This document shows positions 34,859 through 43,669 of a stretch of 64,000 bases of DNA, piece after piece. Position 1 is the first letter of the stretch. The number at the start of each line of letters is the position of its first letter. The notes under the pieces are model-generated. The model ran no database searches and was not told where the DNA came from. It saw only the letters and a list, made by a program, of their open reading frames with translations. The DNA is taken from contig DIWV01000010.1 in NCBI GenBank assembly GCA_002435865.1, positions 1 through 64,000 on the forward strand, in the 5' to 3' direction. The DNA comes from Cloacimonetes bacterium UBA6097. GTDB lineage: Bacteria > Cloacimonadota > Cloacimonadia > Cloacimonadales > Cloacimonadaceae. The translations under genes and the position numbers were made by a program.

Positions 34859-35779
34859 TTATCTGGTTTTAAATCCGTTTTCTGCAATTTTTATAGCTCC
34901 AATAACTCCGGCTTTGTTTCCGAAATGTGCTTTATTCACACTGACTTTATTTTTATTTATCTCAGGTAATCCGTCAAGAATTAATTTCTTTAGCTTTAAA
35001 AAAGGATAGTTTTTCATCTCAATTACACCGCCTCCAATTACAACAACTTCAACATCTAAAATGATAATCAGATTGCCAATTGCAACGGAAAGGTAATTCA
35101 GTGAATTGTTAATCAACCGTAAGATATGCTCGTCATTTTGCGAAGCCATCAGGATATCTGTCATGTTCTTCAATTCTTCATATGGCTTGGTTCTTTTTAT
35201 CTGATTTAATATTCCATTAACTGATGAGTATGCTTCAAGGCAGCCATTTTTACCACAATTGCATTTCTCTCCATTTATTTCTACAATTGTATGCCCTAAT
35301 TCCAAAGCATATCCATTGGCTCCATGATAGATTTGATTATTGATAACGAATCCGCAGCCGATCCCGGAGCCGATTGTAACACCAAGAACATGTTTGGCAT
35401 CAGGTAAACATGACGCTTCAGCTAAAGCCATTAGGTTAGCGTCATTATCGACAAATATATAACTCTCCATTTTATCGGAAAACATATTTTTGGGATTAAT
35501 ATTTGTTAACTCAGGCAAATTGGGATTTATCCCTTTAATTTCTCCAGATATTATGTCATAAGTTCCTGGTACGCCCACACCAATAGCGTCAACTTTATCG
35601 AATCCGATATTATTTTGTACTATCTTCTCAATTTTATTTATTGTATTGAATACTGCCTTAAGAGATGTATCCTCCAAGATTATCCTTTCGGAATGTAGTA
35701 AACCTTGTTTACTATTGCCCCATCCAAATTTAATGGAAGATCCGCCGATGTCTAAACCTAAGAATACTGTTTGTTTCAT
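34859..35779 (-). CDS. ROK family sugar kinase (glucokinase-like)
   Basis: 306 residues: phosphate-binding FLGLDIGGSSIKFGWG, VDAIGVGVPGTYD, catalytic Asp region YIFVDNDANLMALAE, GVTIGSGIGCGFVI, and the zinc-binding ROK signature CNCGKNGCLEAYSS. ROK kinases with this motif are usually glucokinases or N-acetyl-hexosamine kinases. A promoter candidate lies immediately upstream with almost no leader. It is preceded by a short gap and divergent from the receiver-kinase gene. Confidence 0.9.
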   Translation of the reverse strand: MKQTVFLGLDIGGSSIKFGWGNSKQGLLHSERIILEDTSLKAVFNTINKIEKIVQNNIGFDKVDAIGVGVPGTYDIISGEIKGINPNLPELTNINPKNMFSDKMESYIFVDNDANLMALAEASCLPDAKHVLGVTIGSGIGCGFVINNQIYHGANGYALELGHTIVEINGEKCNCGKNGCLEAYSSVNGILNQIKRTKPYEELKNMTDILMASQNDEHILRLINNSLNYLSVAIGNLIIILDVEVVVIGGGVIEMKNYPFLKLKKLILDGLPEINKNKVSVNKAHFGNKAGVIGAIKIAENGFKTR

Positions 35780-35790
35780 GATAACCCTTT

Positions 35791-35820
35791 ATTATCTTGC
35801 TCAGATTTGCCTTTTGACAA
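35791..35820 (-). promoter_or_regulatory. Putative promoter of the ROK kinase gene
   Basis: On the minus strand TTGTCA (35815-35820) and GATAAT (35791-35796) are separated by 18 bases. The start site would fall only about 5 bases before the ATG at 35779, implying a leaderless or near-leaderless message. Confidence 0.35.
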
Positions 35821-35952
35821 CATTTTGGTATACGCGGCAACCGGATAATTAATAAATCATCACTAAACTTGTCAAATGAAAATGCACTTGACATTGTTTA
35901 TTTAATATTATTAAAGGTAATTAACTATTTACAGAATAATATGGAGCATGGC

Positions 35953-37125
35953 ATGAGAAAATGTGTTTTGGTTATTGACGATGATTTAGATACGATTTCT
36001 TTTATAAGTTTGATCCTGGAGCAAGAGAATTATGAAGTTCATGCAACTACTGATGTAAAAGAAGGATTAAACTTTTTTGAAACTTACAATCCTGCTGTAC
36101 TGATTTTGGATTTAGAAATGCCCGATATTCATGGTATTCAAGTTTTGCAAAAACTCAAACCAGGTATTGAACAAGACTTCTCTGTTATTATTCTAACGGG
36201 ATATGGACATGACGAAAATATTAAATTATGTTATGATTTAGGGATTTATGCTTTTTTATCCAAACCTGTCCGTTTGGTAGAGTTAAAAGGGTTAATCAGA
36301 AATGCAATGCTGTGGGAAGAGTATAAATTCACTTTAAAAAAGCACAAAGAACAACTGGAAGAACTCATCCAGGAAAGAACTGATAAACTTTCTCAGGAAA
36401 TTAACCTCAGAAAGCAAACTGAACATCAATTGTTACAGGCAAATCAGATGAAAGACAGAATTCTAAACATCTTCACACTAGATTTGCGTTCGCCTTTATC
36501 TAATGTTGTTATGAATTTAAGATATTTAAATGAGAATGCGCAAAACGGATGCAATGAGACAATTCAGACTCAGATTAATGATATATATAATGAGGCAAAA
36601 AACACGTGGCAATTGACTGAAAACATTTTTCAATGGACAAGATGTCAAAAGGGAGAAATTGTTAATCAGCCTGAATTATGTAACTTAAAATCAGTGCTGA
36701 ATGACACTCTGCTGTTCTATTCCAATACTTCCAAGCTAAAGCAGGTCAAAATCACCATAGAAATAGACGATTATATTGAGGTTTATGTGGACAGAAGACA
36801 TTTGTATACTATCCTGCATAATCTGATATCCAATGCCCTCAAATACAGCAATCCAAAGGGCAAAATAAACATCACAGCCAGAATTGAGAAAAAGAAAGTT
36901 TCTCTGGTTATAGCTGATAACGGAGTTGGTATTGCTGAGAATGTTTTGCCTCAATTAATGGACATCACAAAACCAACTACTACTATTGGCACTTCTAATG
37001 AAAAAGGTTCTGGCCTGGGTTTAACAATTTGTAAAGAATTGTCAAAAATAATCGGTGCAGATTTAACAATAGAAAGTACAGAAGGTGAGGGCACTAAGAT
37101 AAAGGTTATACTGCCTACAACCTAA
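35953..37125 (+). CDS. Receiver-histidine kinase hybrid lacking the phospho-acceptor histidine
   Basis: N-terminal receiver (1-120) with acidic cluster VIDDDLD, phospho-acceptor D53 in LILDLEMPD, Thr in IILTGYG and Lys in FLSKPV. A coiled coil (120-165) and HisKA-like helix follow, then an ATPase domain with HNLISNALKYSN, IADNGVGIAE and GSGLGLTICKEL. The H-box reads NIFTLDLRSPL: the invariant His (SHELRTPL) is Leu176, so normal autophosphorylation is not possible although the ATPase boxes are intact. ATG at 35953 has GGAG seven bases upstream; an ATG at 35941 and a TTG at 35869 are alternatives. Its stop interleaves with that of the convergent RodZ-like gene. Confidence 0.85.
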   Translation: MRKCVLVIDDDLDTISFISLILEQENYEVHATTDVKEGLNFFETYNPAVLILDLEMPDIHGIQVLQKLKPGIEQDFSVIILTGYGHDENIKLCYDLGIYAFLSKPVRLVELKGLIRNAMLWEEYKFTLKKHKEQLEELIQERTDKLSQEINLRKQTEHQLLQANQMKDRILNIFTLDLRSPLSNVVMNLRYLNENAQNGCNETIQTQINDIYNEAKNTWQLTENIFQWTRCQKGEIVNQPELCNLKSVLNDTLLFYSNTSKLKQVKITIEIDDYIEVYVDRRHLYTILHNLISNALKYSNPKGKINITARIEKKKVSLVIADNGVGIAENVLPQLMDITKPTTTIGTSNEKGSGLGLTICKELSKIIGADLTIESTEGEGTKIKVILPTT

Positions 37126-37760
37126 TAACGTGCATTAAAAGGACTTTCCTTGGTATTGAAAATAAATTCATTTACATAGTCTGTAGTATCAGCAATATCT
37201 ATATTCTGCTTATTGTTTGCTTCTATATTTTTGCTTCCAATTTGTTTTTGCTTAACCGGTGCATTTGCTATCTGAAGCATACGGTTTCGCAGTGTATCAG
37301 GTTTTTCTGTTTTAGGTTCAACCGTAGACTCAGTTTTAATGCTATCCTGACTTAATTTCAAACTTTCAAAAGGTCTTTTCAGATAACCTCTTGAATAGCT
37401 TACCCAAATTATTGAACCCAAAACAATTACTATTATGATAATAGTAATTAACCATATAAAATTTATAGAGATGAGCACTTTCTGCTCTTTGATTGGGGTT
37501 TTAGGTATAAAAGCTGCTTGAGTGCGGGGTGGCCATATTGTGTCAAACAAATTCATCGCTATCTTTTCATTAGCATCCAGATATCTGGTATATGTATAAA
37601 CCATAGCTCTGGCAAATCCATAATTCCCAAGATTTGATAGTTGATTGTTTTCTATGGCATCAATTTGTTCCACAGAAATTTTAATATCGTTATGCACTAT
37701 TTCTGTAGTTATTCCCTTTTCTTCACGAATGGAACGAAGATAAGCTCCTAAATTGTCCAT
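37122..37760 (-). CDS. RodZ-like helix-turn-helix membrane protein
   Basis: The N-terminal HTH_25 domain (1-75: LGAYLRSIREEKGITTEIVH, IEQIDAIENNQLSNLGNYG-type block) is followed by a membrane span (about 105-125, FIWLITIIIIVIVLGSIIWV) and a short, low-complexity C-terminus. This is the layout of RodZ, which links MreB filaments to the membrane in rod-shaped cells, though the usual DUF4115 domain is missing. GGAGAG precedes the ATG, inside dapF (13-base overlap). Confidence 0.75.
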   Translation of the reverse strand: MDNLGAYLRSIREEKGITTEIVHNDIKISVEQIDAIENNQLSNLGNYGFARAMVYTYTRYLDANEKIAMNLFDTIWPPRTQAAFIPKTPIKEQKVLISINFIWLITIIIIVIVLGSIIWVSYSRGYLKRPFESLKLSQDSIKTESTVEPKTEKPDTLRNRMLQIANAPVKQKQIGSKNIEANNKQNIDIADTTDYVNEFIFNTKESPFNARY

Positions 37761-38524
37761 TCGAACTCTCCTCTTGCTATTAAAGAAACTACTCCACCTA
37801 AATAATAAGTATTTCCTTTTTTGCTAATCACAACTTCCCCTCCGGGTACATGAACCTGTACTTTGTCATCCAGCAGTTTTTTTTGCTGACCGGAAAAAAC
37901 TGCTGCTGTTGAGCCTGTTCCGCAAGACATTGTTGCTCCTGCTCCTCTTTCCCAGACAACCATTTCAATTTTGTTTTTCGAGATTATATGTACAAATTCT
38001 ATATTCGAACCATGATCAAAGTATTTATTTTCTGACAGAGCTTTTCCATGCGTTAAATGGGGTTGTAAAGACAAATCATGCTCAAGTATAACAAAATGTG
38101 GATTACCGATAGTGATATAATCTCCTGTAAAACCTTCTAATACAATATCATTCTTAATCATTACAGGTTTGCCGATTTCCACTGTTACATAAAGAGGATT
38201 TTGCTTATCTGCGACACCTTTAAGAATTCCGTTATCAGTTTTAATCTGAATTTGCTGTTTTCCTGAAGACTCAGCAATAAGATAGCAACAGCATCTAAGT
38301 GCAGAACCGCACATTTCAGCCCTGGAACCATCAGCATTAAATATAATCATTTGGGGATTGATTTTGTTAAGGAGTACAAGCCCGTCTGCCCCCAGACCGA
38401 AATTTCTGTTACAAATATCAATTGATAGTTTGCTTGCCAGTTTATCTACTATCTTTGTTTTATCTGTCTCGACAATGATAAAATCGTTGCCTTGTGCATG
38501 CATCTTAACAAAAGGGATTTTCAT
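37748..38524 (-). CDS. dapF: Diaminopimelate epimerase
   Basis: Converts LL- to meso-diaminopimelate in lysine and peptidoglycan synthesis. Family blocks: FVKMHAQGNDFII, NRNFGLGADGLVLL, FNADGSRAEMCGSALRC (first catalytic Cys) and ERGAGATMSCGTGSTAA (second catalytic Cys). The normally strict CGNGxRC box reads CGSALRC, with Ser for Asn and Ala for Gly. 258 residues is slightly short but complete. It lies 3 bases after dapB. Confidence 0.93.
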   Translation of the reverse strand: MKIPFVKMHAQGNDFIIVETDKTKIVDKLASKLSIDICNRNFGLGADGLVLLNKINPQMIIFNADGSRAEMCGSALRCCCYLIAESSGKQQIQIKTDNGILKGVADKQNPLYVTVEIGKPVMIKNDIVLEGFTGDYITIGNPHFVILEHDLSLQPHLTHGKALSENKYFDHGSNIEFVHIISKNKIEMVVWERGAGATMSCGTGSTAAVFSGQQKKLLDDKVQVHVPGGEVVISKKGNTYYLGGVVSLIARGEFEWTI

Positions 38525-38527
38525 GCT

Positions 38528-39265
38528 CTATGCCCTTATGAAATCCTGAAAGGTGTAAAAACCTTTCTTTCCTACAATCCAGATTGCTGCATTCAGCGCT
38601 CCTAAAGCTAAACCGGTACGATTCCTTGCTCTATGAGTAAGTTCTATTGTGTCAGCCGGACTATCAAAGCCAATTGTATGGGTTCCGGGGATGTAACCTG
38701 CTCTTATACTTGCAAAATGCAGTTCCTCATTGGAAATCTTGCGGTCAACTTTATCATATTGTGCTGTTGTTTTGTTCTTTAGATCTTTCAATAGAATTTT
38801 GCTCAACTCTTTTGCAGTACCGGATGGGCTGTCAGCTTTTTGTCTATGATGTAGTTCAAGACCATAAACATCATACTCGTCATATTTGGAGAATACTTCC
38901 GCAGCTTTGGCAACCACTTCATAAAACAAGTTCATTCCTATAGACAGATTAGAACCATGGATCATACCTATATTTGCTTGATTTACCAAGTTACGCACTT
39001 CATCTGTTTTATCATTCCAGCCTGTTGTCCCAACTACAATATTTCTTTTCAAAGCACAGATTTGTCTGATGTTCTCAACTACTGTTTCAGGATGAGAGAA
39101 TTCGATGCAAACATCTGCGCCATTCAAACTGGCTTCAGTAATTGATTTTTCGCATCCTTCCTGATTGGGATCTATGCGCGAAACAATCTCTACAGGGAGA
39201 GATTTTGAAACTTCATTAATCATCTTCCCCATGTTGCCATATCCGATAAGTGCTATTTTAACCAT
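38528..39265 (-). CDS. dapB: 4-hydroxy-tetrahydrodipicolinate reductase
   Basis: NAD(P)H-dependent reductase of the lysine/DAP pathway. Blocks: IALIGYGNMGKMINEV (nucleotide binding), VVGTTGWNDKTDEV, GSNLSIGMNLFYEVV, the catalytic ELHHRQKADSPSGTAKEL (HHxxKxDxPSGTA) and RAGYIPGTHTIGFDSPADTIELTHRA. 245 residues is normal. AGGAGA precedes the ATG. It forms a pair with dapF and the RodZ-like gene in one transcript. Confidence 0.96.
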   Translation of the reverse strand: MVKIALIGYGNMGKMINEVSKSLPVEIVSRIDPNQEGCEKSITEASLNGADVCIEFSHPETVVENIRQICALKRNIVVGTTGWNDKTDEVRNLVNQANIGMIHGSNLSIGMNLFYEVVAKAAEVFSKYDEYDVYGLELHHRQKADSPSGTAKELSKILLKDLKNKTTAQYDKVDRKISNEELHFASIRAGYIPGTHTIGFDSPADTIELTHRARNRTGLALGALNAAIWIVGKKGFYTFQDFIRA

Positions 39266-39278
39266 ATGTTCTCCTGTA

Positions 39279-39420
39279 AAGTGACAAGGTGAAAAGGTGG
39301 AAAAGTGATAAAAGTGTTCAAAACCTCAACAACAAAGTCCATACTGACTTTCCATAGTTCCAAGTCTTTATAACTGCGCAGCGTCACTTTTCCACCTTAC
39401 CACTTTTACACTTTGTCACT
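39279..39420. repeat. Long imperfect inverted repeat of GTGACAAGGTGAAAAGGTGG type
   Basis: The left arm (about 39279-39317, AAGTGACAAGGTGAAAAGG...) and right arm (about 39383-39420, ending CTTTGTCACT) are imperfect complements, built from near-repeats of AAAAGTG/AAGGTG. The right arm supplies the stop codon of the PepT-like gene. It fills the gap between dapB and that gene; it may act as a terminator-like hairpin or be a mobile repeat. Confidence 0.7.
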
Positions 39421-40537
39421 CAGAATAGATTTTAATCAATTCTGCTACCAATTGTGAGCCTTTTTTCAAATCTGCTGTTTCGATGTATTCATTTACAGTA
39501 TGATAACCATGCATACCTGTTCCGGCTACAATCATCGCAACACCTTCTGCATTTATTATGTTGGCATCGCTGCCACCCCCGCCTTTGTCAAACCTGGAAG
39601 CCAGATTTAGCTTTTCATTAGCTTTTTTAGCAATCTGCACTACTAAATGGTCTTCGCTCATATAAAAGGATTTATATTCTGTGTTAACTGCAATTTCGAC
39701 CTTTGCTTCAATTCCGTTCAATTTGTGTTTTGCAGCTGTTTTCTCAAATGTATTTACTATATCCTGTGTTACCTGGGCAAGTTTATCCATATTATGGCTT
39801 CTGGTTTCACCGTATATTTCAACAAGGTTTGGAACTATGTTCGTTGCAATTCCACCCTGGATAATTCCAATATTAGCAGTTGTCTCAAAGTCTATCCTGC
39901 CTATTGGAATGGAAGCGATAGCTTCTGAAGCTACTCTTATTGCATTGATTCCTTTTTCGGGTTCTACACCTGCATGAGCTTCTTTACCATAGACCTTAAT
40001 CTTTATTGAGTTTTGAGAAGGAGCTCCAATAGAGTAGCTTCCTATATTCTCTGAGTCAAAAGCATAGCCAATTTCAGCTTTGAGAATTGATTTGTCAAAG
40101 TGTTTGGCACCGAGCAATCCAATTTCTTCCGAAACTGTAAAAAGAACTTCTATGGGAGTATGATTTAATCCTGAATCCAATATCTGTTTGATGCCAAATA
40201 TGACTTCTGCTACTCCTGATTTATCGTCAGCACCAAGTATGGTTTTCCCATCAGAAGTTATCTTGCTTTCAGTTACTATTGGATTAATTCCAATTCCCGG
40301 TTTTACTGTATCAGCATGAGCACAAAAGAGCAATGGCTTCTTATCTATCTTGCCGGGTAGGTAAGCATACAGATTACCTGCATTTCCTCCGGTTTTTGTA
40401 TTGCAATCATCTTCCTGAACCTGAAATCCCATCTCCGTCAGGTCAATTTTTAGCTTATCAATCATTGCTCTTTCATTTCTGCTTTCACTGTCAATCTGAA
40501 TTAATTCAAGAAAATACTCTGTTACATTTTTACTCAT
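39416..40537 (-). CDS. PepT-like M20 metallopeptidase (tripeptide aminopeptidase family)
   Basis: 373 residues with M20/PepT blocks: LFCAHADTV (first metal His/Asp), ILGADDKSGVAEVIFGI (bridging Asp), VLFTVSEEIGLLGAKHFD (catalytic Glu), YAFDSEN, VYGKEAHAGVEPEKGINAI and FDKGGGGSDANIIN. It likely trims small peptides in the cytoplasm, fitting an amino-acid fermenter. The gene uses the adjacent repeat for its stop codon. A TTGACA lies at about 40597-40602 on the minus strand, 60 bases upstream of the start. Confidence 0.9.
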   Translation of the reverse strand: MSKNVTEYFLELIQIDSESRNERAMIDKLKIDLTEMGFQVQEDDCNTKTGGNAGNLYAYLPGKIDKKPLLFCAHADTVKPGIGINPIVTESKITSDGKTILGADDKSGVAEVIFGIKQILDSGLNHTPIEVLFTVSEEIGLLGAKHFDKSILKAEIGYAFDSENIGSYSIGAPSQNSIKIKVYGKEAHAGVEPEKGINAIRVASEAIASIPIGRIDFETTANIGIIQGGIATNIVPNLVEIYGETRSHNMDKLAQVTQDIVNTFEKTAAKHKLNGIEAKVEIAVNTEYKSFYMSEDHLVVQIAKKANEKLNLASRFDKGGGGSDANIINAEGVAMIVAGTGMHGYHTVNEYIETADLKKGSQLVAELIKIYSE

Positions 40538-40633
40538 TTAATAACACTCCAAAATTATAAATACTAATTGATTACTTTTATTTGCATTTCTCAGATTTTG
40601 TCAAAGCATTATTTGTAAAAACAAATGCCGCAA

Positions 40634-40664
40634 TAAAAAACAGGCACAGTCTATTGACTGTGCC
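40634..40664 (-). terminator. Rho-independent terminator of the 40685 FG-GAP gene
   Basis: GGCACAGTC and GACTGTGCC form a 9-bp stem around TATT. Read on the minus strand it is followed by TGTTTTTTA. It lies about 20 bases after the stop codon of the FG-GAP gene. Confidence 0.88.
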
Positions 40665-40684
40665 CTTAGTGTTAAGTTTAATTT

Positions 40685-42133
40685 TTACTTCGTCAGTATC
40701 ATTTTGTTAGTCAACACCTTCTCAGGTGTAATCAGCTTATAAAAATAAATACCTGATGATACCTGCTTTTGATTATTATCTGTTCCATCCCAGAGTATGG
40801 TGTTCTCCCGGGTATTAGATTTTTGAAGTTCAATTGATTTAATCCTCTGCCCTTTGATGTTATAGATTTCTAACTTCGGATTATACAGAGGTGTTTTAGT
40901 TTTGAAGTTAATATTAGTTGATTCCCGGAAGGGATTGGGAAAGCAGGATATTTCTATATTCGGAATTGAAGCGTAATTATCCTCATTAGGGGTTGGAGAG
41001 TTTTCCAAAAAATTACCATTTCCATCATTATACAGGATATGGATATGGCCGGATGTTACACTGTCATCGTTCAAGGTAAGTATATCTGTATAGCCATCAT
41101 TATCGATATCTACAGGATAGGATTTATATGAATTAAATCCTGTATTTAGGGTTAGGGGGGTAGATAATTCTGTTCCATTGAAAAAGACTATCCACGTATG
41201 AAATAAATCATCCCAATGATATGGATTGAATAAACTTGAAGTGTAAAGTACATCCAGATAATTATCTCCGTTAAAATCGCTTAGTATAGGATTTGCAAGA
41301 TTAGGAAGGATATATAATGAATCGATTGTTACTAATCCGGGAAAGGTCTTTAAGATAATCTCCGTTGAAACAAAGTTGTGACATATAACTTCAATGCTCC
41401 CATCATTGTTCACATCTCCCAGAGTTAAAAAGGTTCCTGTCTGATTGCTATGGATTATTGTTTCTGTGAAACTCGAACCATTCCAATCTTCAACGAGAAT
41501 TGATCCCACATTAATAACAATCTCATCAAAACCATCGTTATCTAAATCTATTTTTGACATATCCTGTGGTGGTAAACTCAAATCAAAAAACACAGGAGAT
41601 GAGGAAATACCATTATCATCAAATCTAAAATATCCCCAATAATAACCATTAGGTGATATCCAACAAATTGCATGTTCATCATTCGGTAAATCAATACAAA
41701 TCATCTTAAATACAGTATTATTCCTTACAAGCGGATAATCTATATAAGCATGATTGGTTTGACTGAAATTGCTGAAAACCCTGAGATAACGTAGCTGATT
41801 TGTTGCTCCCCCGGTAAAATCTGAGGTTAATGCAATTAAATCCTGATTACCGTCATTATCAATATCATGCAGGATGAGGTTTTCCTGATACCCACAAAAT
41901 GATAAAGACGTATCTATAACAGTGAATCTACCGAAACCATCATTTAACAATATAGATATTGAAGGATTGGTATATCCCCATGCGGTTTTGTGCCCCAAGA
42001 TAATATCTTGATATCCATCCTGATTCAGGTCTGTGAAACAAGCACTTGCCGGTTGCTGTGGTACTTGCACCTCATAAGCAAAGACAATGCTTAACATAAG
42101 CATAATTATGGTAAAAACGATAAATGCTTTCAT
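40685..42133 (-). CDS. Secreted FG-GAP/VCBS-repeat protein with C-terminal sorting tail (paralogue 1)
   Basis: Signal peptide, then about six Ca-binding FG-GAP motifs (DLNQDGYQDIILG, DIDNDGNQDLIAL, DLDNDGFDEIVIN, DVNNDGSIEVI, DFNGDNYLDVLY, DIDNDGYTDILTL) predicting a beta-propeller. The last 90 residues are a type A C-terminal sorting tail (ISCFPNPFRESTNI ... SSGIYFYKLITPEKVLTNKMI) as used by type IX secretion. ATG 42133 follows GGAGGG. 210 bp of the 3' end (40776-40985) are identical to 42236-42445 in the next paralogue. Function is unknown; surface display or release is expected. Confidence 0.85.
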   Translation of the reverse strand: MKAFIVFTIIMLMLSIVFAYEVQVPQQPASACFTDLNQDGYQDIILGHKTAWGYTNPSISILLNDGFGRFTVIDTSLSFCGYQENLILHDIDNDGNQDLIALTSDFTGGATNQLRYLRVFSNFSQTNHAYIDYPLVRNNTVFKMICIDLPNDEHAICWISPNGYYWGYFRFDDNGISSSPVFFDLSLPPQDMSKIDLDNDGFDEIVINVGSILVEDWNGSSFTETIIHSNQTGTFLTLGDVNNDGSIEVICHNFVSTEIILKTFPGLVTIDSLYILPNLANPILSDFNGDNYLDVLYTSSLFNPYHWDDLFHTWIVFFNGTELSTPLTLNTGFNSYKSYPVDIDNDGYTDILTLNDDSVTSGHIHILYNDGNGNFLENSPTPNEDNYASIPNIEISCFPNPFRESTNINFKTKTPLYNPKLEIYNIKGQRIKSIELQKSNTRENTILWDGTDNNQKQVSSGIYFYKLITPEKVLTNKMILTK

Positions 42134-42144
42134 AATCCCTCCAA

Positions 42145-43623
42145 TTAGTACTTTATGCACTTCATCAACCTGCTTTGCGTCTTATCAGATACCATCTTCA
42201 GGAAATAGATCCCTGCAGAAACCTTCCTATGATTGTTATCTGTTCCATCCCAGAGTATGGTGTTCTCCCGGGTATTAGATTTTTGAAGTTCAATTGATTT
42301 AATCCTCTGCCCTTTGATGTTATAGATTTCTAACTTCGGATTATACAGAGGTGTTTTAGTTTTGAAGTTAATATTAGTTGATTCCCGGAAGGGATTGGGA
42401 AAGCAGGATATTTCTATATTCGGAATTGAAGCGTAATTATCCTCAGTAACTGTGGGAGAATCTTCAATGAAATGTCCTGTATAATCATTATAGAGAATAT
42501 TGATTTTACTGGGCACACTTCTAACAGATGTTACAATATCGTTCCAGCCATCATTATTAACATCAGCAATATATGACATATACGAAGAATAACCAGTGTA
42601 ATAAGCGATCGGAATACTGTCTAATATTCCTGCTATGTTCTTTATAACCCATGTAAAAGATATATCTGTGTTGTGAAGAGGTGCATAGAAAGAAGAATTA
42701 TATACTAAATCAGGATAACCATCATTGTTAAGGTCACCTGTTTGTGGATAAATTGCAGTCTGATCAACAAAGAAATAGTATTGCTGGGTAACTGTGGTAA
42801 CATTAATACTATAAACCGAAATAACCGTATATGGTAATAGCATCTTGTATAAAGTAACATATTCGCTTGACCCGTTATTATCCATATCAGCGAATAAACC
42901 ACCTTGAACAAGCACTTGCCCTGATATATTTAATTGATCAAATCCATTAGAATAGCCCTTCCACAAACTTACAGCGTGTGGATATTGAATTATAACATCA
43001 AAATATCCGTCATTATCTATGTCGGTATAGTTTATATCCTGAGGATAATTTAACAAATCATAATAAACTTGATTTAATAATTGCCCAGATTCACTCAGAT
43101 GAATATATCCCCAATAAGAATCCTGATTGCAAACAAAAGAAAGATAATGACTTCTATCCGGTGCTGGAAAACATATCCATTTATCAATTGTTCCATTTCG
43201 CTGCAGTGGATAATCAATGTAAGGATGAATGCCAAGTCTGAAATTAGTATAAATTCTAAAAAACCTATCGATAACACCAGTTGAAAAATCAATACTCTCA
43301 GTTACTAAATCTGTATCTCCATCATTATTTATGTCTTGAAGAATCGGATAGTCTTGATATCCGCAGGAGGTTATTGACGAATCCGCTACGCTGAATCTAC
43401 CATAACCATCATTAACTAATATTGATATATTCGGAGATGTGCTGCCCCATGTGGTTCTATGACCTACGATAATATCCACAAATCCATCACTATTCATATC
43501 TTTAAAACACATTCCGGCAGGCATATTCGGAACCTGGATTTCATAAGCTAATATCTTGGCAGTTAGTAGTAAAAGCAATAACAATATAATGCTTCTAAGT
43601 TTAAGATTTACACCCTTCTTCAT
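42145..43623 (-). CDS. Secreted FG-GAP/VCBS-repeat protein with sorting tail (paralogue 2, mosaic)
   Basis: 492 residues, same architecture as its neighbours: signal peptide, FG-GAP motifs (DMNSDGFVDIIVG, DINNDGDTDLVT, DIDNDGYFDVIIQ, DMDNNGSSEYVT, DLNNDGYPDLVY, DVNNDGWNDIVT) and a C-terminal sorting tail. Its N-terminal two thirds track paralogue 3 (for example GMCFKDMNSDGFVDIIVGHR versus GMCFKDVNSDGFVDIIVGHR), whereas its tail is identical to that of paralogue 1 over 210 bp. This indicates gene conversion or recombination. Strong GGGAGGA ribosome-binding site. The stop codon is 11 bases before the ATG of paralogue 1. Confidence 0.85.
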   Translation of the reverse strand: MKKGVNLKLRSIILLLLLLLTAKILAYEIQVPNMPAGMCFKDMNSDGFVDIIVGHRTTWGSTSPNISILVNDGYGRFSVADSSITSCGYQDYPILQDINNDGDTDLVTESIDFSTGVIDRFFRIYTNFRLGIHPYIDYPLQRNGTIDKWICFPAPDRSHYLSFVCNQDSYWGYIHLSESGQLLNQVYYDLLNYPQDINYTDIDNDGYFDVIIQYPHAVSLWKGYSNGFDQLNISGQVLVQGGLFADMDNNGSSEYVTLYKMLLPYTVISVYSINVTTVTQQYYFFVDQTAIYPQTGDLNNDGYPDLVYNSSFYAPLHNTDISFTWVIKNIAGILDSIPIAYYTGYSSYMSYIADVNNDGWNDIVTSVRSVPSKINILYNDYTGHFIEDSPTVTEDNYASIPNIEISCFPNPFRESTNINFKTKTPLYNPKLEIYNIKGQRIKSIELQKSNTRENTILWDGTDNNHRKVSAGIYFLKMVSDKTQSRLMKCIKY

Positions 43624-43669
43624 TTTTCCTCCCTTTGCATTTGTTGATTTCCTATTATTAGGATTTATC

